A stretch of 55,490 nt of DNA from Vibrio mexicanus (GTDB lineage Bacteria > Pseudomonadota > Gammaproteobacteria > Enterobacterales > Vibrionaceae). Shown here one piece after another: positions 45,321 through 54,495 of this stretch (the stretch's first letter is position 1; every line of letters begins with the position of its first letter). Below the pieces are notes generated by a model. It was not told the DNA's origin. It saw nothing but the letters and a program-made list of their open reading frames with translations, and ran no database searches. The stretch spans positions 1-55,490 of the forward strand of contig NZ_JYJP01000086.1 of assembly GCF_001012815.1 (NCBI RefSeq). Direction: 5' to 3'. The position numbers and the translations under genes were made by a program.

Positions 45321-47999
45321 ATGATAAACATCAACCTATCTTCTTTAATTGAAAGGCTTCATCCTATAGCAAAGGTAGCGCTAGAAGATGCTGCTGCTTT
45401 AGCTGTCGCCGAAAAAGCAACAGAAGTTCAAATTGAGCACTACCTCCTAAGCTTATTGGAGCGACCAAATAGTGACTTCGACGTGTTACTAGGCCATTTT
45501 GAGTGTTCAGAAAACCTACTCAGACAGTCTATTCGTTCAACTTTAGACAACAACAGCAGTGGAAGTGGTGCTAAGCCAGTTTTCTCTTCGCTGTTAATCG
45601 AGTGGCTACAAGAGAGTTGGCTAGTTTCATCACTCGACTTGTCTCAAACCCAAATTCGTTCAGGCGCACTATTGCTCACCTTAGTCAGCAATCCACTTCG
45701 CTACGGTCAACATGGCTATGCCTCAATTCTTGAATCTGTGAACTCCGATTCGCTAAAACGTAACTTCGCCGAACTCACTAGCCACTCAATTGAAGCACAC
45801 GTGGCAACATCGGAAAGCAAAGAAGCGCGTGAAGAAGGTTCAGCGTTAAGCAAATTCACCACCGACTTCACAGGTAAAGCTCGTAAAGGTGAGATAGACC
45901 CTGTTTTTTGTCGTGATCAAGAAATTCGCCAAATCGTCGATATTCTTGCTAGAAGACGTAAAAACAACCCTATTGCAGTGGGTGAACCTGGCGTAGGTAA
46001 AACGGCAGTCGTCGAAGGGTTAGCCCTAAAAATCGTTCAAGGTGAAGTACCTGACAACCTTAAGGGAGTGGAGCTCTTTGGGCTGGATATGGGATTGCTG
46101 CAAGCAGGTGCCAGCGTTAAAGGTGAGTTCGAGAAACGCCTTAATGCCGTACTTGATGAAGTAAAAAATTCACCGACACCTATAATCTTGTTCATCGACG
46201 AAGCGCACACCTTAGTTGGTGGCGGTAACCAAGCAGGTGGCAGTGATGCCGCAAACTTACTTAAACCGGCTCTTGCTCGCGGTGAAGTAAAAACGATTGC
46301 AGCAACCACTTGGTCCGAATACAAAAAGTACTTTGAGAAAGATCCAGCGCTTGCGCGTCGCTTCCAACTCGTGAAATTGGATGAGCCATCACCAAGTGAA
46401 GCGGCCTTGATCATACGTGGTCTTCGCCCTGCCTATGAAAAAGCACATAACGTCTACGTTAGAGATGACGCTATTACGTCAGCCGCCGCTCTTTCTGCAC
46501 GTTACATTTCCGGTAGACAACTGCCAGACAAAGCGATTGATGTGCTTGATACAGCCTGTGCGCGTGTAAACATCAGCTTAAACGCAGTACCTGCGGCAGT
46601 CGAAACCTTACAACAAGAGAAAGCAGCTCTAACACGTGAACTTGAAGCACTTGAACGTGATTCTCTTCAGCAAACAGGGGATAAACACAGCCTAGCAACG
46701 ATCCCTGAGCTAAAAACCAAAATCGAAGGTGTGAGCGAAGAACTCACTACGCTTGAAAGCCAGTGGCATACTGAAAAAGAACACATCAACCGTATGATTG
46801 CTCTGCGTTCTCACTTACACGATTTGGTTCTCCCTCCACAAGCTGACGAAGAAGTAACAGAAGAAGTGCTCGATGACGTTGATGTCGAAGCTTCTGAGTT
46901 CTCGCACTTAACTGAAGAAGAAGTAAGAATTGAGATCGCAGCTTGCCAAGAGCAACTAGACGCGACTCGTCAAGGAAACCCACTTGTTCATTTCGAAGTA
47001 GGCCCAGACGAAGTCAGCCACGTCATCTCTGACTGGACAGGAATTCCAATGGGTAAAATGCTTCAAGATGAAGCAGAAACCACTCTTAAGCTTAAGGCGA
47101 ATCTTATTGAAAGCATTAAAGGCCAAGAGTATGCCATTGATGCTCTAGCAGAAGGAATTCAAACCGCGAAAGCAGGCTTAGGCAATCCAGACGCTCCAAC
47201 TGGCGTTTTCCTTCTAGTCGGTCCAAGTGGCGTAGGTAAAACTGAAACCGCGCGTGCGATTGCTGACCAACTATTTGGTGGTGAACGTTTCATGACCACC
47301 ATCAACATGTCGGAATTCCAAGAGAAACACACCGTTTCTCGCCTAATCGGTTCACCTCCGGGCTACGTGGGTTACGGTGAAGGTGGCATGTTAACCGAGG
47401 CTGTACGTCAGCGCCCTTATTCAGTCGTGCTGCTTGACGAAGTTGAAAAAGCAGACCCAGAAGTACTTAACCTCTTCTATCAAGTATTTGACAAAGGTAC
47501 TCTGAATGATGGAGAAGGTCGCAGCATCGACTTCAAAAACACGCTGATCATTATGACCAGTAACCTTGCAACCCATGAGATTGAGTCACTTGTTCAGCAA
47601 TCTAGCGATATTCAAGCGGGTGTTATAGCAGAGGCCATTCGTCCGACGCTAAATCAACACTTCAAACCAGCTCTGTTGGCGCGTATGTCAGTGTTGCCAT
47701 TTGTTCCTCTATCCGATGCCGCAATGACAGACATCATCCATCACAAACTGCGTAAGGTTTCTGAGCGCTTAGAAAGCCACCATAAGCTAGCACTTCGTTA
47801 CAGTGATGATCTTGTTGAATTCGTACTGGGTAATTGTCGTTTAGCAGAAACCGGAGCGCGTAACATTGACGCAGTAATCAATCGTCAACTGTTGCCGCAG
47901 CTTTCAACCCAGCTGCTAACACACGACAAAGATGAAGAACACAGCCACATCGACATCTCTGTGGATGAACAAGGAACCATCAGTTATGCATTCAGCTAG
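45321..47999 (+). CDS. clpV: T6SS sheath disassembly ATPase ClpV (TssH)
   Basis: ClpV is an AAA+ Hsp100-type unfoldase that takes apart contracted TssBC sheaths. The 892-residue product has an N-terminal double Clp repeat domain (about 1-160), AAA+ domain 1 with Walker A GEPGVGKT near 222 and Walker B LFIDEAH near 290, a middle coiled region (about 420-520) and AAA+ domain 2 with Walker A GPSGVGKT near 634 and Walker B VVLLDEVEKA near 700. The P-loop of domain 1 is preceded by NNPIAVGEPG. The start is the ATG at 45321. It is divergent from hcp. Confidence 0.98.
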   Translation: MININLSSLIERLHPIAKVALEDAAALAVAEKATEVQIEHYLLSLLERPNSDFDVLLGHFECSENLLRQSIRSTLDNNSSGSGAKPVFSSLLIEWLQESWLVSSLDLSQTQIRSGALLLTLVSNPLRYGQHGYASILESVNSDSLKRNFAELTSHSIEAHVATSESKEAREEGSALSKFTTDFTGKARKGEIDPVFCRDQEIRQIVDILARRRKNNPIAVGEPGVGKTAVVEGLALKIVQGEVPDNLKGVELFGLDMGLLQAGASVKGEFEKRLNAVLDEVKNSPTPIILFIDEAHTLVGGGNQAGGSDAANLLKPALARGEVKTIAATTWSEYKKYFEKDPALARRFQLVKLDEPSPSEAALIIRGLRPAYEKAHNVYVRDDAITSAAALSARYISGRQLPDKAIDVLDTACARVNISLNAVPAAVETLQQEKAALTRELEALERDSLQQTGDKHSLATIPELKTKIEGVSEELTTLESQWHTEKEHINRMIALRSHLHDLVLPPQADEEVTEEVLDDVDVEASEFSHLTEEEVRIEIAACQEQLDATRQGNPLVHFEVGPDEVSHVISDWTGIPMGKMLQDEAETTLKLKANLIESIKGQEYAIDALAEGIQTAKAGLGNPDAPTGVFLLVGPSGVGKTETARAIADQLFGGERFMTTINMSEFQEKHTVSRLIGSPPGYVGYGEGGMLTEAVRQRPYSVVLLDEVEKADPEVLNLFYQVFDKGTLNDGEGRSIDFKNTLIIMTSNLATHEIESLVQQSSDIQAGVIAEAIRPTLNQHFKPALLARMSVLPFVPLSDAAMTDIIHHKLRKVSERLESHHKLALRYSDDLVEFVLGNCRLAETGARNIDAVINRQLLPQLSTQLLTHDKDEEHSHIDISVDEQGTISYAFS

Positions 48000-49641
48000 T
48001 CAAAACGACTTAAGCGATGCACTACTTGCGATCAGCCAGTCTTTGGCTGATCGCAGCCAGCTTTCCCAAAGTTTGGATGCAGTACTCACCGCGGCTCGGC
48101 AAATTACGTTTGCCAGCCATGGGGTGATATACGTACTCGACCAAACGGGAGAAGCCATGATTCCAAGTGCTGCGCACAACAACGAACAGCCGTTGGCTAA
48201 TCACCCATGGCAACCGCTGGCTTTTGAACACAGCAGCGAAACTGACCCATTTAGCTTCGCAATCCAAAATGGTGAAGTTGTGCTCATCAACGACTTGTAT
48301 CAGTACAATGGCTATGACTGTGAACTTGTCTATGGCGTTGAAAAATCACTGGGTCAAAAAAGCCAAAATCTACTCGCATGGCCACTCGTTGATGACAACC
48401 ATAACACCGTAGGCTTATTGGTACTTATAGACCTTAAGGTGATAGACAACGAGGCGGTACTTACCGAGTTTGTCAAAATTGCAGCAAGTCATATCAGACA
48501 AGCGATTTGGCTAGAGCAGCACGGACAAGTCATTCGCAATCTGAGCGCAGATAACCAAGCCCTTCAGCGAGAAAACTCCCAACTAAAACAGCGAACTCAA
48601 AAACGCTACAACGGCCCGATTGCGGAGAGCGAAGCAATGCTAAATGTCTTGCAGCGTATCGACAAAATCTTGGCTCTGCCGGTCGATGTCCTCATTCGAG
48701 GCGAAACAGGCGCGGGTAAGGAAGTAATTGCAACTTACTTACACGAAAATTCCGACCGTTCGAAGCAGCCCCTGATTGTGCAAAATTGTGCGGCGATTCC
48801 AGAGCAGTTGCTTGAATCCGAGCTATTTGGCCACAAAAAAGGCGCCTTCACTGGTGCTGATAAAGACAAAGTCGGTTTGTTTGAGGCAGCTAACGGCGGC
48901 ACACTGTTTTTGGACGAAATTGGCGACATGCCGATGCTTCTGCAAGCCAAACTGCTGCGAGTACTGCAAGAGCGAAAGTTCAGGCCAGTTGGTGCAAGCA
49001 AAGAAGTCTCTGTTGATGTACGTGTCATCGCCGCGACGCATTGCCACTTGATGGAAAAAATCAAGAACGGAGAGTTCCGTGCTGACCTATTCTATCGCCT
49101 TAATGTGTTTCCAGTCACTCTGCCGCCGCTGCGCGAAAGAGTGGAGGACATACTTCCTTTGTCGGAGCATTTTGTTAGCCAAATGTCCGCAAAACTAGGG
49201 CTTTCGCAAGACCCTGGGCTAAGTGCTAATGCCCGAAAACAGCTCAGTGAATACGTCTACCCCGGCAACGTAAGAGAGCTTAAAAACATCATCGAACGCT
49301 CGGTATTGTTATCTGACTTTGAGACCATTTCTCACATCGAATTTGGTGAACAGGTACCTGAAACCGCGCCACTGTCTACGACAAGCCAAGCAGTATCACC
49401 TGAATCGACTCAAGCTATACAACCCCCAATAGACAGCCAGCCAACAAATACGACTATGAATGACGATGGGTTAATAGATAGCAGCTTGAAGGAAGCCGTG
49501 GGCAACTATGAACGTAACGTTATTCTCGATTGCCTGCAGGCCTGTAACTGGCAAACTAAACGCGTTGCCGAACAGCTTGCACTGCCATTGAGCACCCTGA
49601 ATCACAAAATGCGTAAGTATGAGATCTCAACCACTGAATAA
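47986..49641 (+). CDS. vasH: Sigma54-dependent transcriptional activator, VasH-like
   Basis: An enhancer-binding protein that opens sigma54 promoters. The 551-residue product has an N-terminal GAF domain (about 15-190), a central AAA+ domain with Walker A GETGAGKE near 240, the sigma54-contact loop GAFTGA near 286 and LFLDEIGDMP, and a C-terminal Fis-type helix-turn-helix (NYERNVILDCLQACNWQTKRVA, about 505-550). I chose the ATG at 47986, ten bases behind AAGGA and 14 bases before the clpV stop; longer frames start inside clpV. Its place after clpV matches VasH in V. cholerae and VP1391 in V. parahaemolyticus. Likely target is the hcp promoter. Confidence 0.95.
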   Translation: MHSASQNDLSDALLAISQSLADRSQLSQSLDAVLTAARQITFASHGVIYVLDQTGEAMIPSAAHNNEQPLANHPWQPLAFEHSSETDPFSFAIQNGEVVLINDLYQYNGYDCELVYGVEKSLGQKSQNLLAWPLVDDNHNTVGLLVLIDLKVIDNEAVLTEFVKIAASHIRQAIWLEQHGQVIRNLSADNQALQRENSQLKQRTQKRYNGPIAESEAMLNVLQRIDKILALPVDVLIRGETGAGKEVIATYLHENSDRSKQPLIVQNCAAIPEQLLESELFGHKKGAFTGADKDKVGLFEAANGGTLFLDEIGDMPMLLQAKLLRVLQERKFRPVGASKEVSVDVRVIAATHCHLMEKIKNGEFRADLFYRLNVFPVTLPPLRERVEDILPLSEHFVSQMSAKLGLSQDPGLSANARKQLSEYVYPGNVRELKNIIERSVLLSDFETISHIEFGEQVPETAPLSTTSQAVSPESTQAIQPPIDSQPTNTTMNDDGLIDSSLKEAVGNYERNVILDCLQACNWQTKRVAEQLALPLSTLNHKMRKYEISTTE

Positions 49642-49675
49642 CAATCTCTCAGAAATTGACTCACCGTTAAATAAT

Positions 49676-49713
49676 AAAAATCCCCTGGCTAAACAGCTAG
49701 GGGATTTTTGTTT
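49676..49713 (+). terminator. Terminator after vasH
   Basis: AATCCCCTGGCT and AGCTAGGGGATT form a twelve-base-pair stem (one G-U pair) with a four-base loop, then TTTGTTT. It also has an A-rich left side and may act for the convergent operon at 49742-55490. Confidence 0.87.
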
Positions 49714-49741
49714 ACTCCACGCGATTTGTTAAGGCGTCAGC

Positions 49742-51124
49742 TTAATCAAGTTGCTTTAACTCCAAACTTGGTGCGCCACGCGAGTGTGAATGCTTGGTCA
49801 ACCACTCCTTAAGGTGTTCGATTCTTTCTTCTTTCGTCAGTGTATTCCAATACTGCGCTGCACTTGGGTCATCGGCAGAACCCACATCTGTATCCCCTGA
49901 CCAAGGGTTGTTTTCGGATGCTAAATCATTAACAGCCGGAACCAGCAGCTTGCTGGATGGAACGTCATAATGTTTCGCCAAACCAGCTTGCCTCAAAGTC
50001 GAAACAAAGAGATGCGTACTGAACTCTTCCGCTTTACCAAATGGCCTTAAACCAACTATTTTCTGACCGGTTGGTGCAATGTAGTCAAGCTCAAATTTCA
50101 TCACGTAAATAGCTTTGGACTTCCCACCTTTTAAATTACCTGCATAGTCTGAGAGATTCTCATTGATGTGTTGTAAGGCTTGTTGAACAAACTCACTCTT
50201 AGAAGAATCATCATCGCCATTGCTAATGGTCTCGCTTAGCTCCAAATGGTAAGTGTTAGTTGAAGTTAAACTTCCCTCTCTATCCTGTTTGTATTCTGTC
50301 TTCTCATTCGTTTCAACACGTCCAAAATTATGCATTTTGGTATGGAAAATAGGGCCAGTATCGGAAAGCTGCATCTGCATTTGAACCGAATCTGTGTCGA
50401 GCGACATCTTACTGTATGCGTCGGCATTAATTTCATCAGCCAGTATTGCGATATAAATACTTTCTTGTTTATTGGTGGCCCAATTAAAGTCAAACGCAGA
50501 TTCGGTACGATTGCTTTCCGATAAGAATCGGCGCTTACCTGCTAAGTCTATAGCAGCAACAGTAATAACCTGTCCCGTTAGAAGTAACGTCGTATTGTCT
50601 GCCATTGAAGAAGAGGTACTACGGACAAAGTCCTCAATCATTAAATCTTCAGCAGAGAGGCGCAGCTGTTGATTATGCTGACCATTGTATGTCATTTGAT
50701 CATGTAGTTTACTATCAACCCCTACACTGAAAACACTTGATGGAACGATGACTTCAAACGTATTTTTATCCCCATATACGCGACGTTGCTGACTAACTTT
50801 GGCAATCTCAATATCCACCTTATCCAGCCTAAACTTATACTCCATGTCTCTATGATGTTGCTCTTCAAGCCATAACTCGAAGACTGACTTATCTGAAAAA
50901 CGACTTTTGATACCAAGGAATATGGAGTCCGAAGCATCTTTTGGAAACAAGGGTTTCACACCCTGAATTTCGTGCCTGCCAAACCAGTAACTGGGTTCAA
51001 ATTCACAACCTGTTAAATACTTCGGTTCGCCGCCACTTGTTACGCCTTCAGTAAATTGGGTTTTAAAATAGTTAGAAATTGCACCATTAGGATCGACCGT
51101 GAAATCTGACTTACTTTTCTTCAT
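49742..51124 (-). CDS. Unknown protein in a T6SS-linked operon
   Basis: A 460-residue protein with no signal peptide or membrane helix; I do not recognise its family. It looks beta-rich over most of its length with a charged, helical C-terminus (TKEERIEHLKEWLTKHSHSR). The ATG at 51124 overlaps the stop of the upstream gene as ATGA, the same coupling used elsewhere in this island. It may be an accessory partner, an immunity protein, or part of a longer protein: a single extra base near 51163 would fuse it to the upstream frame (reading SVGDAHGPEFEVLF), so this boundary needs care. Confidence 0.7.
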   Translation of the reverse strand: MKKSKSDFTVDPNGAISNYFKTQFTEGVTSGGEPKYLTGCEFEPSYWFGRHEIQGVKPLFPKDASDSIFLGIKSRFSDKSVFELWLEEQHHRDMEYKFRLDKVDIEIAKVSQQRRVYGDKNTFEVIVPSSVFSVGVDSKLHDQMTYNGQHNQQLRLSAEDLMIEDFVRSTSSSMADNTTLLLTGQVITVAAIDLAGKRRFLSESNRTESAFDFNWATNKQESIYIAILADEINADAYSKMSLDTDSVQMQMQLSDTGPIFHTKMHNFGRVETNEKTEYKQDREGSLTSTNTYHLELSETISNGDDDSSKSEFVQQALQHINENLSDYAGNLKGGKSKAIYVMKFELDYIAPTGQKIVGLRPFGKAEEFSTHLFVSTLRQAGLAKHYDVPSSKLLVPAVNDLASENNPWSGDTDVGSADDPSAAQYWNTLTKEERIEHLKEWLTKHSHSRGAPSLELKQLD

Positions 51125-54100
51125 AAACAGAACTTCAAATTCCGGCCCGTGTGCGTCCCCCACGAGGCAATTGCTCGATATTTCAGGGTTTGGAAGAACA
51201 AGGACTTAGACTTATCTGAAGCATTTTTTTTCAATATAATCTGTAGCTTAACTCGGGTAAACGGAGAAATAATTCTCTTACCAGAATCAAGTAATTCTTG
51301 ATAGGACTGCCAATTCTCCGTGCCCGTATTCCAGACAAGTAGACGAGAAAATCCGATATCTCCTTCACGAATAGTTTGCTTAGTAATATCAAAGTCACGG
51401 GCAAACTGAACCAGCGGATTTTCGTATTTGCTATCAAGGTGAAGCTGAGTTTGAACTGGGAAACCGCTATTAAAAATACCACCTTGAATCTTCTTACCCA
51501 AATACTCATAACCGGAGATACCCCAGTAACTTCCCCCTGCCGACTGTTCTATTCTATTCACCCAAGACTGAGCTAAAGAATAACCCGAGTACAAAGGCAT
51601 ATCCCAATCTTCCGACATGACATACGTTTCAATAAACTCTTTTATTTTGTACTTCTTAACCTGAGACTCCAAGTCACGTGCAAATAATGAGGTGCTCGAT
51701 TTAACGGATATCGTTGCTAATAGCTCCGTTAAGCAGTTAAGGGCGTACGCCCTTAAAATAAAGCGCTTGATTAACTCTTCTTTCGTTAAACTGCTTTTCA
51801 AATGCTTCGCGGCTTCTTCTGCACTGAGCGCTTTAGCTTCAATATCAACGTTCACATATTCATATTTTTTCAGCAGCACTTTATTAATGCGGCCCAGAAC
51901 GGCTAAGTCATGTTTGTTCGCGAACTTTTCCTTGATCTCTTCAAAGATCTTATTGCCATGAAGATCGTCCATAAAATCTGCAGCGCTCATCATAAGCGAA
52001 CCACTGTCTTTGGCCATAAAGTACATGGCCGCATAAGGCGCTGCGGGTGTAAATAACGCCATACCGCAAAGCACATCGATGGTCGACATGATCATCTTGT
52101 TCTTGGCATCGTTCGCTTCAATACAATGAGATTGCCAAATTTGGTGAATGCTCTCTAACTTCATTGCACCCGTTCGACTTGGCGGTAGAGCAACTTTATA
52201 GTTTGGTATCACTAAGCGAACGTCAGCACGACGGTCCATAGCTTGTTCAGCACTGTCTGAGCGATCATCGTGATCCGAATAGTTCGCTTCATTCCCCTTC
52301 ACTAATTGGGACTTACCATAAAAGCGCACAGCGATTCGTGATTCTAGCGCAGCCTTGTCATTGGCATTTCCTAAAATGTTGTCACTAACAAATTTTGCTC
52401 TTGCCTCAGAGACTCGCATATTGGCTTCTGCCGTGCCAATCAGCCCCGCAAAGCCTTCAATCACAACTTGGTAATCAAGGTTATCTTCTAGGAACTGGCA
52501 TAAGCTTTCGCAAATGGCTTCGAAATTGGTGTTCGTGACTTCGATCTGATTTTCTTTTTCAGCAGAATTAAACTGAAAATAGAGACTGATGGCGACGCCT
52601 TGCTGATCGACGAGCACAGTGGCCTCTTCGCCAAGGGCATTAGTCACTTCCTTAGCCTGCTGTTCCCATTCGTCTACGTTGTCGTACTTTTGAACATAAG
52701 TCAGATGTTGCAAATATTGCTCGGCCATGTTTTCTAGTTGAGCAAAAGCCGAATCGGCATCTTCAATCGCTCCAGTGTAGCCTTTATAATCTTGGTACAT
52801 TTCATACGCACTTTGCGCAGTTTCAATGGCCTTGATGCGCTTAGTTAGGTTACCCCGATACCAAGACTCTGACATCCTACCCATGGTGCGAGAAACTTGG
52901 TTTTGACCTTCAGCCAACTGCCCCATTCCGTGTAAACGACGAAAATAGTCCATATTCAGCACATTGTTTTTGAAAATCAGCTTAGCCGATTCAGCAGCGC
53001 TGATACCTCTGCTAGCCAGAACTTTTGCGTCATTAAACTGCTTTAATGACTCTTTAGACGCAGCGAGTGCAGATCCCAATGCCAAGCCACTCATCACAAA
53101 CGAAGGAATTTCACTTTTATCCGAGCTTTCCCACAATGCAAGGCCTATTGTTTCTGCGAGTTCACTGGTAGAACCTGGAATATTCGGGCCGTTTAACGTC
53201 ACAAAATCACCCATCACTGATTCTGCTGTTTTCATCAAAGTACCCGTGAGAGACATGGCCGCCAAGCCCGGTTTCACCGCGTTCTGGTCAGTGAGCCCTT
53301 TGGTAGCAAAGTCGGCATAGCTTGGGTGTTTTTCAGGAAACTGTTGAATCAGTGTCTCTTCAAGAGAAACCATGTCACCGCACACACAAGCAATCTTGCC
53401 AATACCGGGGGCAGGCTTAAACTGCAGTTTCTCATGCAATTCATAGCGATAACGTCGTTGTGGGGCAGAGTCGTCATCTTTTACCGCCATGGAGTAATCC
53501 ACATTCGCATGTATCACGCTCTGAGGTAACTCTACATCTATTTCACCTTGGTCTTGATAGAACTTCTTATAATCCTCTTCCCAAAACTCGACTTTAACAA
53601 GGTAAAAACCATCATCAATGGCTGTTGCATCAAAATTCAGCAAAGCACATGGGAGTTCACCTTTTATTTTCTCAAAATCTTCGGTTAGCGTTTCTGGTAA
53701 TGACACCGTAGTCTGAGATAACATTTTTTCAGGAATAACTGTTTTACCACCGTCTAACACTTTTTTAGGGCGAACCAATGAAACGGAAGCTCCGGCATAC
53801 AGCGGATCACTAAAAACCACCGCTACAGAGTGCATGTAGGGCATCATAAAGCCCTTTAACGGCTTACCTTGCTCTACCTTCTGTTCTCGCCACTGATTGT
53901 ACTCTTGTTGCTCTTCGGTTAAAGACTCTTTTTCATCATATTTCGCAAGCTGGCTAGGCAATATTTGAGTTAGCTTGAATGTACTGTCTTTACCAGTAAA
54001 CTTCGCGTCAACTGCCTGAGAAAATTCGGCAAGGTTTTTCGCTAATGTTTTATTGTCGCTCGCACCTTCTTCGCTGCCTGGTTCACCAACCATTTGAGCC

Positions 54101-54495
54101 AGCAAATTCAGTGGCGGAATCGTAAACTGCAGGCTTTCATCCGGTTTTATTCTCTCTTTACGTGCACTGTGGCGTAACACCACATTTTCTGAATCAGTAT
54201 CCTCTTGGTTATTGCCGCCCGTTACCGCACACAACAAGTCGGGTTTACCCAAAGAGACTTCTTTTAACTTACCAAACTTATCACTACCCCACAGCTGTTT
54301 CTGTTTATCTTCACCAGCAAAGGCGTTGATCATTATAGGGGTGAGAGGGATTGGGCGGATTTTTTCAAATAATGAACCTTTTTCTTCTAGACTCGATTCC
54401 AAATGGTACTTTGGAAACTGGTTCGTTCGCCCATCAAATTCTGCTTCAAAATAACACCCAAAAAGGAAAAACTCATCTGAAACTGTGCACCTCAT
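51121..54495 (-). CDS. Large protein with OmpA-like domain, candidate T6SS effector or accessory
   Basis: A protein of 1124 residues without signal peptide. Residues about 640-766 form an OmpA-like peptidoglycan-binding domain: LYFQFNSAEK, the helix NMRVSEARAKFVSDNIL, VRFYGKSQLV and the end motif MDRRADVRLVI. The first 450 residues are mixed and beta-rich; a helical part with a weakly hydrophobic stretch (about 465-482) follows, and after the OmpA-like domain another hydrophobic stretch (about 800-830, LCGMALFTPAAPYAAMYF) and a helical-to-beta C-terminus. GGAGG precedes the ATG at 54495, which overlaps the upstream stop (TGATG). Presence of a cell-wall-binding domain in a large leaderless protein at a T6SS locus suggests secreted cargo acting on the envelope; toxicity is not shown. 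Confidence 0.75.
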   Translation of the reverse strand: MRCTVSDEFFLFGCYFEAEFDGRTNQFPKYHLESSLEEKGSLFEKIRPIPLTPIMINAFAGEDKQKQLWGSDKFGKLKEVSLGKPDLLCAVTGGNNQEDTDSENVVLRHSARKERIKPDESLQFTIPPLNLLAQMVGEPGSEEGASDNKTLAKNLAEFSQAVDAKFTGKDSTFKLTQILPSQLAKYDEKESLTEEQQEYNQWREQKVEQGKPLKGFMMPYMHSVAVVFSDPLYAGASVSLVRPKKVLDGGKTVIPEKMLSQTTVSLPETLTEDFEKIKGELPCALLNFDATAIDDGFYLVKVEFWEEDYKKFYQDQGEIDVELPQSVIHANVDYSMAVKDDDSAPQRRYRYELHEKLQFKPAPGIGKIACVCGDMVSLEETLIQQFPEKHPSYADFATKGLTDQNAVKPGLAAMSLTGTLMKTAESVMGDFVTLNGPNIPGSTSELAETIGLALWESSDKSEIPSFVMSGLALGSALAASKESLKQFNDAKVLASRGISAAESAKLIFKNNVLNMDYFRRLHGMGQLAEGQNQVSRTMGRMSESWYRGNLTKRIKAIETAQSAYEMYQDYKGYTGAIEDADSAFAQLENMAEQYLQHLTYVQKYDNVDEWEQQAKEVTNALGEEATVLVDQQGVAISLYFQFNSAEKENQIEVTNTNFEAICESLCQFLEDNLDYQVVIEGFAGLIGTAEANMRVSEARAKFVSDNILGNANDKAALESRIAVRFYGKSQLVKGNEANYSDHDDRSDSAEQAMDRRADVRLVIPNYKVALPPSRTGAMKLESIHQIWQSHCIEANDAKNKMIMSTIDVLCGMALFTPAAPYAAMYFMAKDSGSLMMSAADFMDDLHGNKIFEEIKEKFANKHDLAVLGRINKVLLKKYEYVNVDIEAKALSAEEAAKHLKSSLTKEELIKRFILRAYALNCLTELLATISVKSSTSLFARDLESQVKKYKIKEFIETYVMSEDWDMPLYSGYSLAQSWVNRIEQSAGGSYWGISGYEYLGKKIQGGIFNSGFPVQTQLHLDSKYENPLVQFARDFDITKQTIREGDIGFSRLLVWNTGTENWQSYQELLDSGKRIISPFTRVKLQIILKKNASDKSKSLFFQTLKYRAIASWGTHTGRNLKFCL

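Noticed and set aside
46037..46414. A 125-codon minus-strand frame inside clpV
   Set aside because: Antisense shadow of the AAA+ domain.
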